From Bursaphelenchus xylophilus (Eukaryota; Nematoda; Chromadorea; Rhabditida; Aphelenchoididae): a stretch of DNA of 64,000 nt. How positions within the stretch are numbered: the first letter of the stretch is position 1; every line of letters starts with the position of its first letter. This document shows positions 25,267-34,726 of this stretch, piece by piece. Position numbers and translations under genes: made by a program. Below the pieces are notes generated by a model. That model searched no databases, was not told where the DNA came from, and saw only the letters and a list, made by a program, of their open reading frames with translations. The DNA is taken from NCBI GenBank assembly GCA_904066235.2, contig CAJFCV020000003.1, positions 10,974,001-11,038,000 of the forward strand, read 5' to 3'.

Positions 25267-25846
25267 GTTCTTTAAAAGTGAAATGTAACAATTAGAATGA
25301 CGGGCACGCAGAGAAAACTTTGGCCATGCCTTCTCGCTTTTCGCGTCCAAAAACCTTGGTGTTTCCTGGATTCGCTAGACTTTAGAGTGCCAACAAGATA
25401 GTGCGTCTGAGCCTAAAACTTCAAAAATTTGATTTCTTTTTGCAATTTTCGAACTAAAAATCTCGGTGGTTTATACATTTATACAGAACGCAATCCAAAA
25501 ATCGCGTATAACTCTTGGAAAAATTTAATCATGATTTGTGCCAAGTTTACCTTTATGCGTCGCTTCATGAACAATTCCACCATCAAAAAAATGTTTCTCC
25601 CCCATTTTTCTAGAATCTTCCCTCAAAAAATTCATCTCAATTTCTATTCAAGATGTCGCTCGCTGCCGCATAGCCATGTCAAAAAAACCCCACAGCTCCT
25701 TTCCTTTCTTTCTCAGGCAATACGTCCATGTCGGCGCAAGATGTATTACTTTCGACGCACGCGAACCCGTAGTCCAATAAATTTTTCGAATTCTAATTTC
25801 TTTTCCGTCGAAATTAATTTTTGTTCCCGCTTTAGACGCCACAATA

Positions 25847-27670
25847 ATGCCCTCTGCGACAATGCTCACAATTCTGGCAACGTTGATTGTTGCCACTTTC
25901 TCAGCGCCAAGTCATCGCTTCTTGGAGCTGGAGTCGGATCATCCCGCCAATCGGCGGTTCGAAATTGAAGAGGGCTCGCAATGGAGACATGCGTCGGTGC
26001 AGGACCCCTGGATTAAAGTGAGTTGCAAGAAGCTTGAGGGTAAAAGTTTGAGGGTAAAATACGTCTTGTCTTTCGGACTTTTTTGCCAAAAATCAATAAA
26101 AAGAGGCATAATTTGGCCAACCTTTGATCTAAAATTCTCGGATTTAATAAAATTTTTGCGGTTTAGTTTCGCTTCTAAAATTTCACAAAGAATCTCTGAA
26201 CACGTATTTTACAATGACTCCAATTTTTTCAATTCAAGTTTGCATCAAATTCAAACTTTTCAGTTCTTCACTCAACGCGCTTTGGAGACGATTGAGAGAG
26301 AAGAGAACGATGGGATTCGCCTTCTGAACGTCCAACTGATCGACTCGATTGTGGCGCCGACCGACAATGGGCTCCATTACAAACTGAGATTTGTGGTGGG
26401 GAAGACGAATTGTTTGACGGTAAGCTAATCATTTGAGCGTATTTAGTTACGCATTTTAAAATTGAATATTTTGAAAGGGGTCCATCACATTATTTACCTT
26501 ATTCTGCGCAACATTTTCAGAAAAAAATTTTTGCACTGTGCAGACGCAAAAATAGGCTAAAAAATGCTCCGCACAGTGCTAAATTTAAAAATTTGATTTT
26601 TGCACTGTGCAGAGCCAAAAATAGGCTTAAAAGTCATCGGCACAGTGCAATTTCAAAAGTTTTTTCTTTGCACTGTGCGGAAAACGAGGGAGTAGCCTCG
26701 ATGAGGAGAGCGGCCTTAGAGAAAAAAGAAGTTTTCTCGCGGTACCTTGAGCGAATTTTGCATGATGAAAATTGATTTTTTTATAAAAACGGAGTACGCA
26801 AAACGAGGAGAGAGGTCATAGAGAAAAACATTTTTTTTGGGCTATATCTTTGTCTATTTCGAGCGGAAAAAATAGATTTTTTGTGGAGACATTACCGTAT
26901 ACGGTAGTTTGGGTGTGCACTGTGCACAAATCAATTTTTTTAATTTAGCACTGTACAGACGCAAAAAATAGGCTAAAAAATGCTCTGCACCGTGCAAAAT
27001 CCAAACATTTGATTTTTGCACTGTGCAGAGCCAAAAATAGGCTTAAAAGTGATCGGAACAGTGCAAATTCAAAATTTTTTCCATAGCACTATGCAAAATC
27101 AAAAAAAAATTTTTTTGCACTGTGCACACACACAAATAGACTAAAAAATGCTCTGCACCGTGCAAAGTCCAAATATTTGATTTTTGCACTGTGCACACTC
27201 AAAAATAGGCTTAAAAGTCATCGGCACAGTGCAAGTTCAAAACTTTTTTCTTCGCACTGTGCAAACTCAAAAAAAAATTTTTTTGCGCTGTGCACAGCCA
27301 CAAATAGACTAAAAAATGCTCTGCACCGTGCAAAGTCCAACCATTTGATTTTTGCATTGTACAGACCCAAAATTAGGTTTAAAAGTCATCGGCACAGTGC
27401 AAATTCAAAATGTTATTTTTTCCAACTTTCGACCTAAAACTCTTGGCCGTTTCTGCAGATTTCTTCGAAATCTGAGCTTCAAACAATATGAAACTCTAAG
27501 CACGTACTCTTCTGATCGTTTTACTACAATAAACTTTGTTTCAGAGCGACCTCATCTGCGATTATTTGAACGTCGTTTCCCGCAAGGTCTATGAAGCCGA
27601 CATCACCTACGACTATGGCACACGTCAAGAAGAAGTCAGCGTGTGGCCTGAAGGCGACGAAATCTTCTAA
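25847..27670 (+). CDS. Secreted cystatin-like protein A, three exons
   Basis: Exons 25847-26017, 26264-26419 and 27545-27670 join in phase 0 and give 150 residues. The start is the first ATG after a GCTTTAG acceptor around 25836; a second Met lies five codons on. The N-terminus is a clear signal peptide (LTILATLIVATFSAP). Exon 2 has the cystatin shape: an amphipathic helix (FFTQRALETIEREE), a strand, then HYKLRFVVGKTNC with the conserved strand-Cys. The position of the inhibitory QxVxG loop reads SIVAPTDNG, so canonical papain-type inhibition is doubtful. Exon 3 supplies another Cys (LICDY) and an acidic tail. Its 156-nt exon 2 matches protein B exactly in length and phase, supporting a local duplication. 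Intron 2 (1,125 nt) is mostly a GCACTGTGC repeat array. Polyadenylation is likely at the AATAAA at 27949. Confidence 0.8.
26515..27410. repeat. GCACTGTGC repeat array in cystatin A intron 2
   Basis: An imperfect tandem array of a ~110-130-bp unit in which TTTTTGCACTGTGCAGA alternates with TCGGCACAGTGCAA. The linker (CAAAAATAGGCT(A/T)AAAA) is well kept. About seven units are visible, broken once by a ~450-bp family fragment (26695-26915). Confidence 0.8.
26695..26915. repeat. Fragment of the ~450-bp family within cystatin A intron 2
   Basis: GGAGTACGCAAAACGAGGAGAG and ATTACCGTATACGGTAG interrupt the GCACTGTGC array. Confidence 0.55.
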
Positions 27671-27948
27671 TGCGCCTCTCTAAAATACGAATTTCGATAT
27701 TTTTGTACATTTTCGCAGACATATTCGGTCAGTAGCACTTAGCTTTCATTCAGTACAAATTTTGCAAAATAATTATTTCCTTTTAATTTAGATTTCATTT
27801 TGAATATTTTTGGTTGTAATTTCAAATATTTCAAGTTGTAATTAGACTACAGTAACCCAATTTTAGAGTAATCGCTCCCGGTTCGACGGCAATAATTTTT
27901 CGAATCTCGATTTTTAGCTTTATTTATACTAGTATTTGTACTTTCGTG

Positions 27949-27954
27949 AATAAA
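27949..27954 (+). terminator. Polyadenylation signal, cystatin-like A
   Basis: AATAAA ~280 nt after the stop; the only plus-strand AATAAA there. Confidence 0.5.
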
Positions 27955-28169
27955 TGGTTTCGTAAATGCGACAAGATGCATAATGGCGGAGTAAAATTTC
28001 TTTTTGATTGTAAGTAAAGGCAAGGAAATCAAAAAAAATATTTGATAAAGCTGAAAATGAAGAAAATTAAAAAAAAATACGGATTTTGCGGGCTGCAAAA
28101 TGTTAATAATGGACTAAAATACGACAAAAAATTTAGAAATACGATGCTGCAAGTTGAAAAAATAATAAG

Positions 28170-28535
28170 CCAGTTGCACTGTGCAAAATTTTTCGAAAAA
28201 TTTTTTGCACTGTGCAGACGCAAAAATAGGCTAAAAAATGCTCCGCACTGTGCAAAATTCGAAAATTTGATTTTTGCACGGTGCAGACGCAAAAATATGC
28301 CTGAAAGTCATCGGCACAGTGCAAAATTGAAAACCTTTTTTTCTTCGCACTGTGCAAAATTTTCCGAAAAAATTTTTGCACTGTGCAGACGCAAAAATAG
28401 GCCAAAAAGTACTCCGCACGGTGCAATATCCAAAAAATTGTGTTTTGCACTGTGCAGACACAAAAATAGGCTAAAAAATGCCACGCACAGTGCAAAATTC
28501 AAAACTTTTTTCTTTGCACTGTGCAAAATGGACAT
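28170..28535. repeat. GCACTGTGC repeat array between the cystatin-like genes
   Basis: Three units of the same ~115-bp repeat, more homogeneous than the intronic array (CACTGTGCAGACGCAAAAAT recurs). Confidence 0.8.
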
Positions 28536-28694
28536 TGCAAAATTTGGACAATCTGAACCAATACTGGCTTATGAAAACCGAGAGAAAAAGTGATCGACTT
28601 CAAAAATATCCGAAATGAGATAGACCGAAAATCTAGCAGATTTTAACCGATAGAGAGACTACACTAAAAAAGTATTGTGAAAAAATAATATAGC

Positions 28695-28700
28695 TTTATT
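28695..28700 (-). terminator. Polyadenylation signal overlapping the cystatin-like B stop codon
   Basis: The last codon and stop read GAATAAAG, so AATAAA overlaps the TAA. Confidence 0.5.
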
Positions 28701-29852
28701 CGATGCCGCATGCCATAGACTTGCAGCCATATCCAGAGGCTTCACCGCCGCCCCAGGGGATGTTCTTCAAGGGTACCACATTGATGTCATATTCGACTTG
28801 GCCGCCTTGCTCTGGGACAAATATCGAGGCCAAATAGAGATTTTTGTCTTCGACGTTCCATTCATCGCATTCCTCGCCCTAAAAAGTGGTGAAATTGATG
28901 GGAAAAATAGAAAAATTTGAGGGTAAAAAATGATGATTTTTGAAGAATTTGGGAAAATATATGCAATGTACGGTAATTTAGAGGACTTGTCAACTTTTTC
29001 AGGCCTCTAGGAATATGTATTTTTTAAAGAAAAATGTTTTTCAGCTCAATTTCCACCATTTTTTTGGTTCAAAAACTCACCAAGAAGCAATTTGTGAGAC
29101 CAGCTTGGAATCGGACCTCATACGACCGGCCATTTTCGTCGATTGTAGCTTCGGCTTTCTCCACATTCAAGAAAAGGATTTGTTTGTCACCTCCATCTCG
29201 GAGTTGGATTTGTCTTGTGGCATGTTCGGCTAGCTCCTGAAATTTTTTTTTTGATAGGTCAGTAAATGTGAATTTAAAAACGAGTTTGTGCTTGGTCTAT
29301 GAAAACAATGGAAATTCGGCTCAAATCTAGATCATAGTTTTTTCAGAATGATGCAAATTTTTCACTAACGCTTGATGATGACGATTGAGATTTTTGGTCG
29401 AAAAAACGCAAAATTTTTGCAAAAAAAATTTTTTTTTATTGCAATTGTTAGAATGTTAGAAAATCAATGAGGTCTCTTAATTTTTCACCAATACTTCCAC
29501 AAAATGTCATTTTTCTCCGCGCCAGATTGGCGAAAATACGGCCAAAAAGCAATCTTTTCTATGGCCGCTCTCTCCATTACCAGAAATCTCTCATAAAATT
29601 TCAATATCTCGGCTCTCCTTAAAACAGGGCGGCTGAAATTTTCCGGAATTGATACGTGTCCTAGACATCACGTGTGTTCAGAATTTCAAAAAAATCCAAG
29701 CGTTGAAAACTTCTCTAGACCTCTTTTCAACTCACCTGAACGAATGGATCACTGGGTGTTAATTGATAAGTTTGCCCCGGAATAGGCGCGGAATTTATCT
29801 TTATTATGCATGTGGCAAGAAGCACAAGGCCAATGGCTATCCTCTGATTCAT
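28696..29852 (-). CDS. Secreted cystatin-like protein B, three exons
   Basis: Minus-strand exons 29852-29736, 29236-29081 and 28878-28696 join in phase 0 and give 151 residues. The signal peptide is MNQRIAIGLVLLATCI followed by NSAPIPG. The mature start, LTPSDPFVQELAEHATRQ, resembles the DPxxxxVQELAxxA helix of type 2 cystatins. YEVRFQAGLTNC supplies the hallmark strand and Cys, and EEC, YGC and MAC in exon 3 give four cysteines in a type-2-like arrangement. The QxVxG position reads EATIDENG, so the usual protease-binding loop is missing. The tail is glycine-rich (GGGEASGYG). The stop codon overlaps an AATAAA. The gene lies tail to tail with protein A and shares its exon plan. Likely secreted; whether it inhibits cysteine proteases is not shown by the sequence. 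Confidence 0.78.
29500..29725. repeat. Fragment of the ~450-bp family in cystatin B intron 1
   Basis: GCCGCTCTCTCCATTACCAG and AATATCTCGGCTCTCC blocks; the right end has decayed (CCAAGCGTTGAAAAC). Confidence 0.55.
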
Positions 29853-29859
29853 GATTTCA

Positions 29860-30569
29860 CTGAAAAGAGACATTTTATACGACGAAAATAAAATTTTTGC
29901 GAAAAAATCGAGGAAAATCGGGGAAACTTGGAAAAAAGTAAGAAAAAAGTTGCATAGGGTTGATTTAGAGTCGTATCAATGTAAAATACGGATCTAGGAA
30001 CAAGTGGCTCTGAAGATGGAACCCAGTATCCAAGACTTTTAAACAGAAAATCGAGTTTTCTTAACTAATCTTGCAATTTTTTACCATATTTGGCAACTTT
30101 TCAAACATTTTTTTTCAAATTCTTAAAATACGCAAAAAATCCAACTTTCACACCCTCCCACAGCCCTCTATCATCTCGAAAGTTCTCACGTAACGCGAAA
30201 CTTTCAAAAACGGGGAATCCTCAAAAATCCGGCGGCTTGTAAATAATGGGGAATGGAGAAGGGACCGGCGGGCCGACAACGACTTTCTGGCCATAAAACA
30301 ATTCATTAAAAGTGCCGTTCCTTTTCGCCCCGTTGCATTCAAAGATTGGCTCCTTATCGGTGCGAAAATCTTTCGCTCCGCTCCCGTTGTGGGCCCAATA
30401 AATTCGGTCTGAGGACTTGAAGTGGGCTTGAAAATGTTGCCATTGTTTTTGGAAGTTTAAAGGCGCAGGCTCGTTGGAAAAATGGCGGGAGATTTGGGGA
30501 AAAAATGGAATATTTTCAAATCTCCGTGTAACAAAAACAAATCGCACAGAACGAAAAAATTGGTTTGTT
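29860..30569. other. Upstream region of cystatin-like B; no other gene supported
   Basis: A GC-rich minus-strand open frame (30634-30221) is not backed by splice sites or motifs. Confidence 0.35.
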
Positions 30570-30695
30570 TCTGTCGGGAAAATAATGAGCACATGAAGTG
30601 AGAAGCAATTTGATTTTGCCGCGACACAATTCATTTTCTCAGTGGCGATGCGATTTTCGATGCGACAGAGTGCTCATTATTTTCCCGACAGACTA
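30570..30695. mobile_element. CAGTCTGTC-family MITE, deleted, 126 bp
   Basis: Core shortened between GAGCACA and TGAAGTGAGAAG; right end complete. Confidence 0.8.
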
Positions 30696-30987
30696 ATAAA
30701 AGGGTCTCATTATGCTTTATTTTGGCCTAAATTGGCTTTTGGGCCTTTGAAATAGTTTGTTATAGAAAGATTTTGTTGGAATTTGTTGTATAGAGGTTTC
30801 ACTGTAAAAATAAAAATAATCAAAAAATAATGATAGAGGCAAAATAAAAGGAAAATTTTTGTAAGAAAGACCTTTTTTGTCATCATTTATGTGCCATAAA
30901 GACCTAAAACATGTCTCTACACTTGATGCAAAGCAGACCCAACTTTCTTAGAGTTGTAACCCAAAAAAAATTTTACCCCTATTCCCC

Positions 30988-32014
30988 TTGAACTCCAATA
31001 ATATCTCACTGAACCGCCAATACGATCAATTGATCAAAGCAAACACAAAAAATCGCTGTTATCATGCAAAAAATGCCCTCAAATCGCCGTTTGACCTGAA
31101 TGGTCAGCCGAGCGCTCAATCTGTAAGAGCACAACCCGAAAATAATATAAAAAACTTTCTACGGCCAGGGCTCTACTAGTCCGTTCGTAATTGCTGCATC
31201 GTTCCGAAAAAGTCAAGATGTGAGAGGCAGCCCAAAAAAGCCTTAAAATCACTCAAGCGACTTTGCAAACCGACTAGTACTCTAGTTGAGCCCCAAAATG
31301 ATCGCAAAAAATTAATGATGACATCAAATATAAAGCCGAAATTCTTCTATTATTTGTATCGGTCTGTCGGGAAAATAATGAGCACCGTCGAATCGAAAAT
31401 CGCACCGAGAAAACGAATTGTTTCACGGCAATATCAAATTGCTTTCACTTCAGCAACGCAATTGGCGCAGCGACAGAGTGCTATTATTTTCCCGACAGAC
31501 TGGTATAAAAAGACGTTTTTCTTCTCCATTTGGTGTACAGAGATAATATTCCATTTTTTCAACAAATCTCCCGCCATTTTTTCAACAAGCATGTCCTTTT
31601 ACACAAAGATTTTTAGACCGGCCTTTGTAAATTCTAATCTCAAAAAATAACTTCTGAATGCCACTAGACTTTTTTCCTGTCCTTAATTACTTCTATAAGC
31701 CAAAGAATTTCCCTACGAATCCCATTATTTCTCGTTACAGTAACCCATTCGACTTCCTCATCATTCCCAAGCTCTCAACAGCCACTTTACCGCAAGATCA
31801 GATAAAACAAGCCGTCCAAACTCACGTCAAACGAGTGGAATCAAACTTCAAAACAACACGTCCAACCTCCCCATCAACTGACCTCTCTAAAAAAAGAGAA
31901 TTTCAAAATTTGAACCCATCCTTTTCATACGGTAATCCCATAACTTTAAGTATTTATGAGGCCCTCAAGACTCGCGGATCGGCTTTCTCCGCCCCTCCGA
32001 AAAAAAACAACTGA
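30988..32014 (+). CDS. Weak candidate two-exon gene of unknown function
   Basis: An open stretch ending at a GTAAGA donor at 31123 (LNRQYDQLIKANTKN... to PSAQS) could splice in phase 0 to an AG at 31699. The second open stretch then runs to a stop at 32014 (IPKLSTATLPQDQIKQ... to APPKKNN). No ATG is visible in the first part, and the best-looking acceptor (GTTACAG, 31739) is in the wrong phase, so the model is unproven. The product would be polar, rich in Asn, Gln, Ser, Thr and Pro, with no domain I recognise. The proposed intron holds two MITEs (31174-31280 and 31360-31502). It may be a chance open frame or a decayed gene. Confidence 0.22.
31174..31280. mobile_element. 107-bp MITE of the CTAGTCCGTTCG family
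   Basis: TACTAGTCCGTTCG left and GACTTTGCAAACCGACTAGTA right; lacks the GCACTGTGC core. Confidence 0.75.
31360..31502. mobile_element. CAGTCTGTC-family MITE, 143 bp
   Basis: CGGTCTGTCGGG left end and CCCGACAGACTGGT right end, subfamily A. Confidence 0.82.
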
Positions 32015-32231
32015 TGTGCATGTAAACAGGGCTGATAAAGAGCCGACGAAATGACAAGCGCTTCCTGTTTATTTTGGGAATTGTCATCTGACAGCGGGGA
32101 ACGGCAATGTCAAAACAATTGGCGAGTAATTTATTGCGATCAGAGCTGTAGGCTAACCGAGAGGGAGGAAAATTTCTAAAAATGAAGAGAGGTTGAAGAG
32201 ATACTGTAGTTTTTTTGAAGTTAGAAATTTA

Positions 32232-32680
32232 CAGGGGAAGTACTCCAAGTGCGACGCTCAGATTTTCTTTAAATTTTGCACACACTTCGGGTATGGACTA
32301 AATATCAATTCCTGAAAGTTTTAGCTCGCGCTTTGCAGGCGCCGCCGAGATATCGAACGATTTTTGCCGCCGAGAGAGCTCGCTAAACGTGGAGGGCGGT
32401 GAGAGAGAAAACACCTTTTTGGCCATAACTTTGGCAGTTTCGAGCGGAAAATTTTGATTTTTTGTAGAAACATTATTCCTTACGGTTGAAATAGGCATGA
32501 AACTTTTCGAACCGAAATTCGGCAAAAAGTCCTAAATTTTGGCCGACTTTCAATCTAGAAATCTCGGTTGTTTCTACAAAGCGCGAGCTAGAATTCTTGC
32601 ATATATCTTAGAAAAAATTATTCTAAATTTGTGCCAAGTTTCGTCAAAATCTGAGCGTCGCACTTGGAGTACTTCCCCTG
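32232..32680. mobile_element. Intact copy of the ~450-bp dispersed family
   Basis: 449 bp with inverted termini beginning CAGGGGAAGTACTCCAAGTG; the match extends ~36 bp inward. TA precedes the left end. The right end abuts another partial copy, so the duplication is not clean. The internal sequence (CTGACCGC, CTCTCGGC, CTACCGTAGA blocks) matches fragments throughout the window. No coding capacity. Confidence 0.8.
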
Positions 32681-33030
32681 TTAGCTCGCGCGTTGCAGAA
32701 ACTACCGAGATTTTTAGCTTGGAAGTTGGAAAAAATATGACACTTTTATTGGGAATTTTAGCATGAAAAGTTTCATACTTATTTCTACCGTAGAGTGTAA
32801 TATTTCCACAAAAAATCAATTTTTTCCCCACGAAGCTGAAAAAGATAAGGCCAAAAAGTGTTTTCCTCTTTGACCGCGCTCCACGTTTCGCGTGCTCTCT
32901 CGCCAGCAAAGATCTTTGAATATCACGGCTCTCCCTGTAAACCGTGAACTAAGACTTTCAGTAATTGATGGCTGGCCTATCCTCGAAGTATGAGCCAAAT
33001 TTAAAAAAAATCTCTGAACATCAAAAGAAT
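32681..33030. repeat. Partial copy of the ~450-bp family
   Basis: Begins mid-element directly after the intact copy, in the opposite orientation. It carries the same internal blocks (Arg/Ser-like CTCTCGCC stretch, CTACCGTAGAG). Confidence 0.7.
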
Positions 33031-33324
33031 CCTGAGAGCAGTACACACCAAAAAGAATTCCGATAATTTATACCCACGGAACGCTAAATATATCCAGAAC
33101 ACCCCCGACGATTGCAATTCTAAGCAAATGATTCATCAAAAACGAGCACAAAAAGCCGGATTTGTTTATAAAATTATACGTAGCCGACGGAAGCGGGGAT
33201 GATCAGTGATGATTAACCGGATAAAAAAAGATTCAGATGAGCTTACGAAATTTATGTTTTTAGAAATTCTGGAGCCACAATAAACGATATCAATGGCAGT
33301 GGATATACAGATGTGTAGACATAT

Positions 33325-33432
33325 CAGTCTGTCGGGAAAATAATGTGGATTGCCGCTGAAAAATGTAGACTAGCCCTGTCGCAGTCGCGCGCCGAGCCTT
33401 CAGCCTATTTTAGCCGCCGCAAAGTGATGACT
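33325..33432. mobile_element. Right-truncated subfamily B MITE
   Basis: AATGTGGATTGCCGC and CAAAGTGATGA present; the right terminus was replaced by a ~450-bp family fragment. Confidence 0.7.
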
Positions 33433-33439
33433 TTATGGT

Positions 33440-33680
33440 AGAAATAGCCATGAAACCATGGTAATGTTCGCGAAGAAAAACGTCGCATTACAGAGACGCA
33501 ATTTTTGGCCGTATCTTCGCTAGCTTTGCGCAGAAAAAATTAATTTTTGTCGAAATTTTCCACCCTGTACGCTAGAAACCACTATAAAACTTTTCATGCC
33601 GAAATTCGCCAAAAAATTTCGTATTTTTGTAGACTTTAGACCCAAAAATCTCGGTTGTTTCTGCAAAGCGCGAGCGAGAA
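33440..33680. repeat. Fragment of the ~450-bp family
   Basis: AATCTCGGTTGTTTCTGCAA and CGCGAGCGAGAAATTTG at the right; abuts a truncated MITE on the left. Confidence 0.55.
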
Positions 33681-34726
33681 ATTTGAAATTCCAAGCGCCG
33701 TGCTTACAAAGGCTCCCTCCGTTATAAAAAATGAAACAAAACTTGAACCAACGTTCTCTGAACACCCTTCAAACATCATTGAACGATGCGTCGCAATGCA
33801 ACCGCTATTTATTTCGAGGAATTTGTGCGAAAAGGGATCGAAATTAGCCGCTGTTTGCGGCCAAGTCCATAAAAATCGAGCGACAAAAAGAAATTCCAAT
33901 TTGAACGCCGACAAAGGGTATTCGGAAACATTTGAGATGGGCCTGGAAATGGAGGAGGCATTTGAAAAAAAAGTGAAAATAGTCAAAATTTTTACGACAA
34001 GATAATAACAGAGACCGTATTTTAAAACGCAATAGAGCTGTGATGACAGTGATTATCGCTGTATGGTATATTTCGCTCATTTTGAGTGATTTCATCAAAT
34101 TTTTCACATTTGGTTCGCCTGATCGTCATGTATAATATAAATTTATGTCAATAAAAATGTTTTGCCTAATACGAATGGCCTGCTAATTACTCTGCAACTT
34201 TTTTACGGTCTTAGCTACTCTTTTTCTTCTTCAGATATTACAATTTCACTATTGAAATTTGAAAACAAAAAAAAATTTTTTTTGGTCAAGTCTAAAATAA
34301 TTGAGATTTTCCCCGTATTTTACGCAATATTAAAGTGCGATGAGGCCCATTTATTATTCTTCTCGCTTGTTCTCTCACCCTAGCGTCTTTCATCGCTTTT
34401 CTCACCACTTTTTTCGCCTTTTTTATATTATCCTTGCTCTTTGTAAGTAAAGGCATAAACAGAACAATAAAAGTGGCGAATTTTCATAGCTTTTCTACTT
34501 TTTCCTTTCTAAACTATTCAACCCTTGTATTCTAAAAGCATTCGCTCGCAAATCGCCCGTTTTTTGCGACTTTCTGGACTCTGTGACATTTCGTCCACGT
34601 TTTTATCGGAAATTTTGGGAAATTGTTTTACATTTCCCTCGTTGAAAAAAAAACTTTTTTTTTGCTGCCATTTCTTGCGGTTTGGTGAGAAATCCGAGTA
34701 AATTCATGATTTTAGCCTCGGATACG
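33681..34726. other. Upstream region of the AT-hook gene
   Basis: An open plus frame to 34005 (LTKAPSVIKNETKLEPTF...) overlaps an equally long minus frame; neither has splice support. The rest is AT-rich and probably promoter. Confidence 0.35.

Noticed and set aside
26515..28535. Regular palindromic repeats resembling a CRISPR array
   Set aside because: The spacers are themselves repeated, the host is eukaryotic with spliced genes, and units match MITE cores.
28133..28593. Long open frames on both strands across the GCACTGTGC array
   Set aside because: Translate the repeat itself (ALCRRKNR / FCVCTVQ patterns); repeat length is compatible with staying open by chance.
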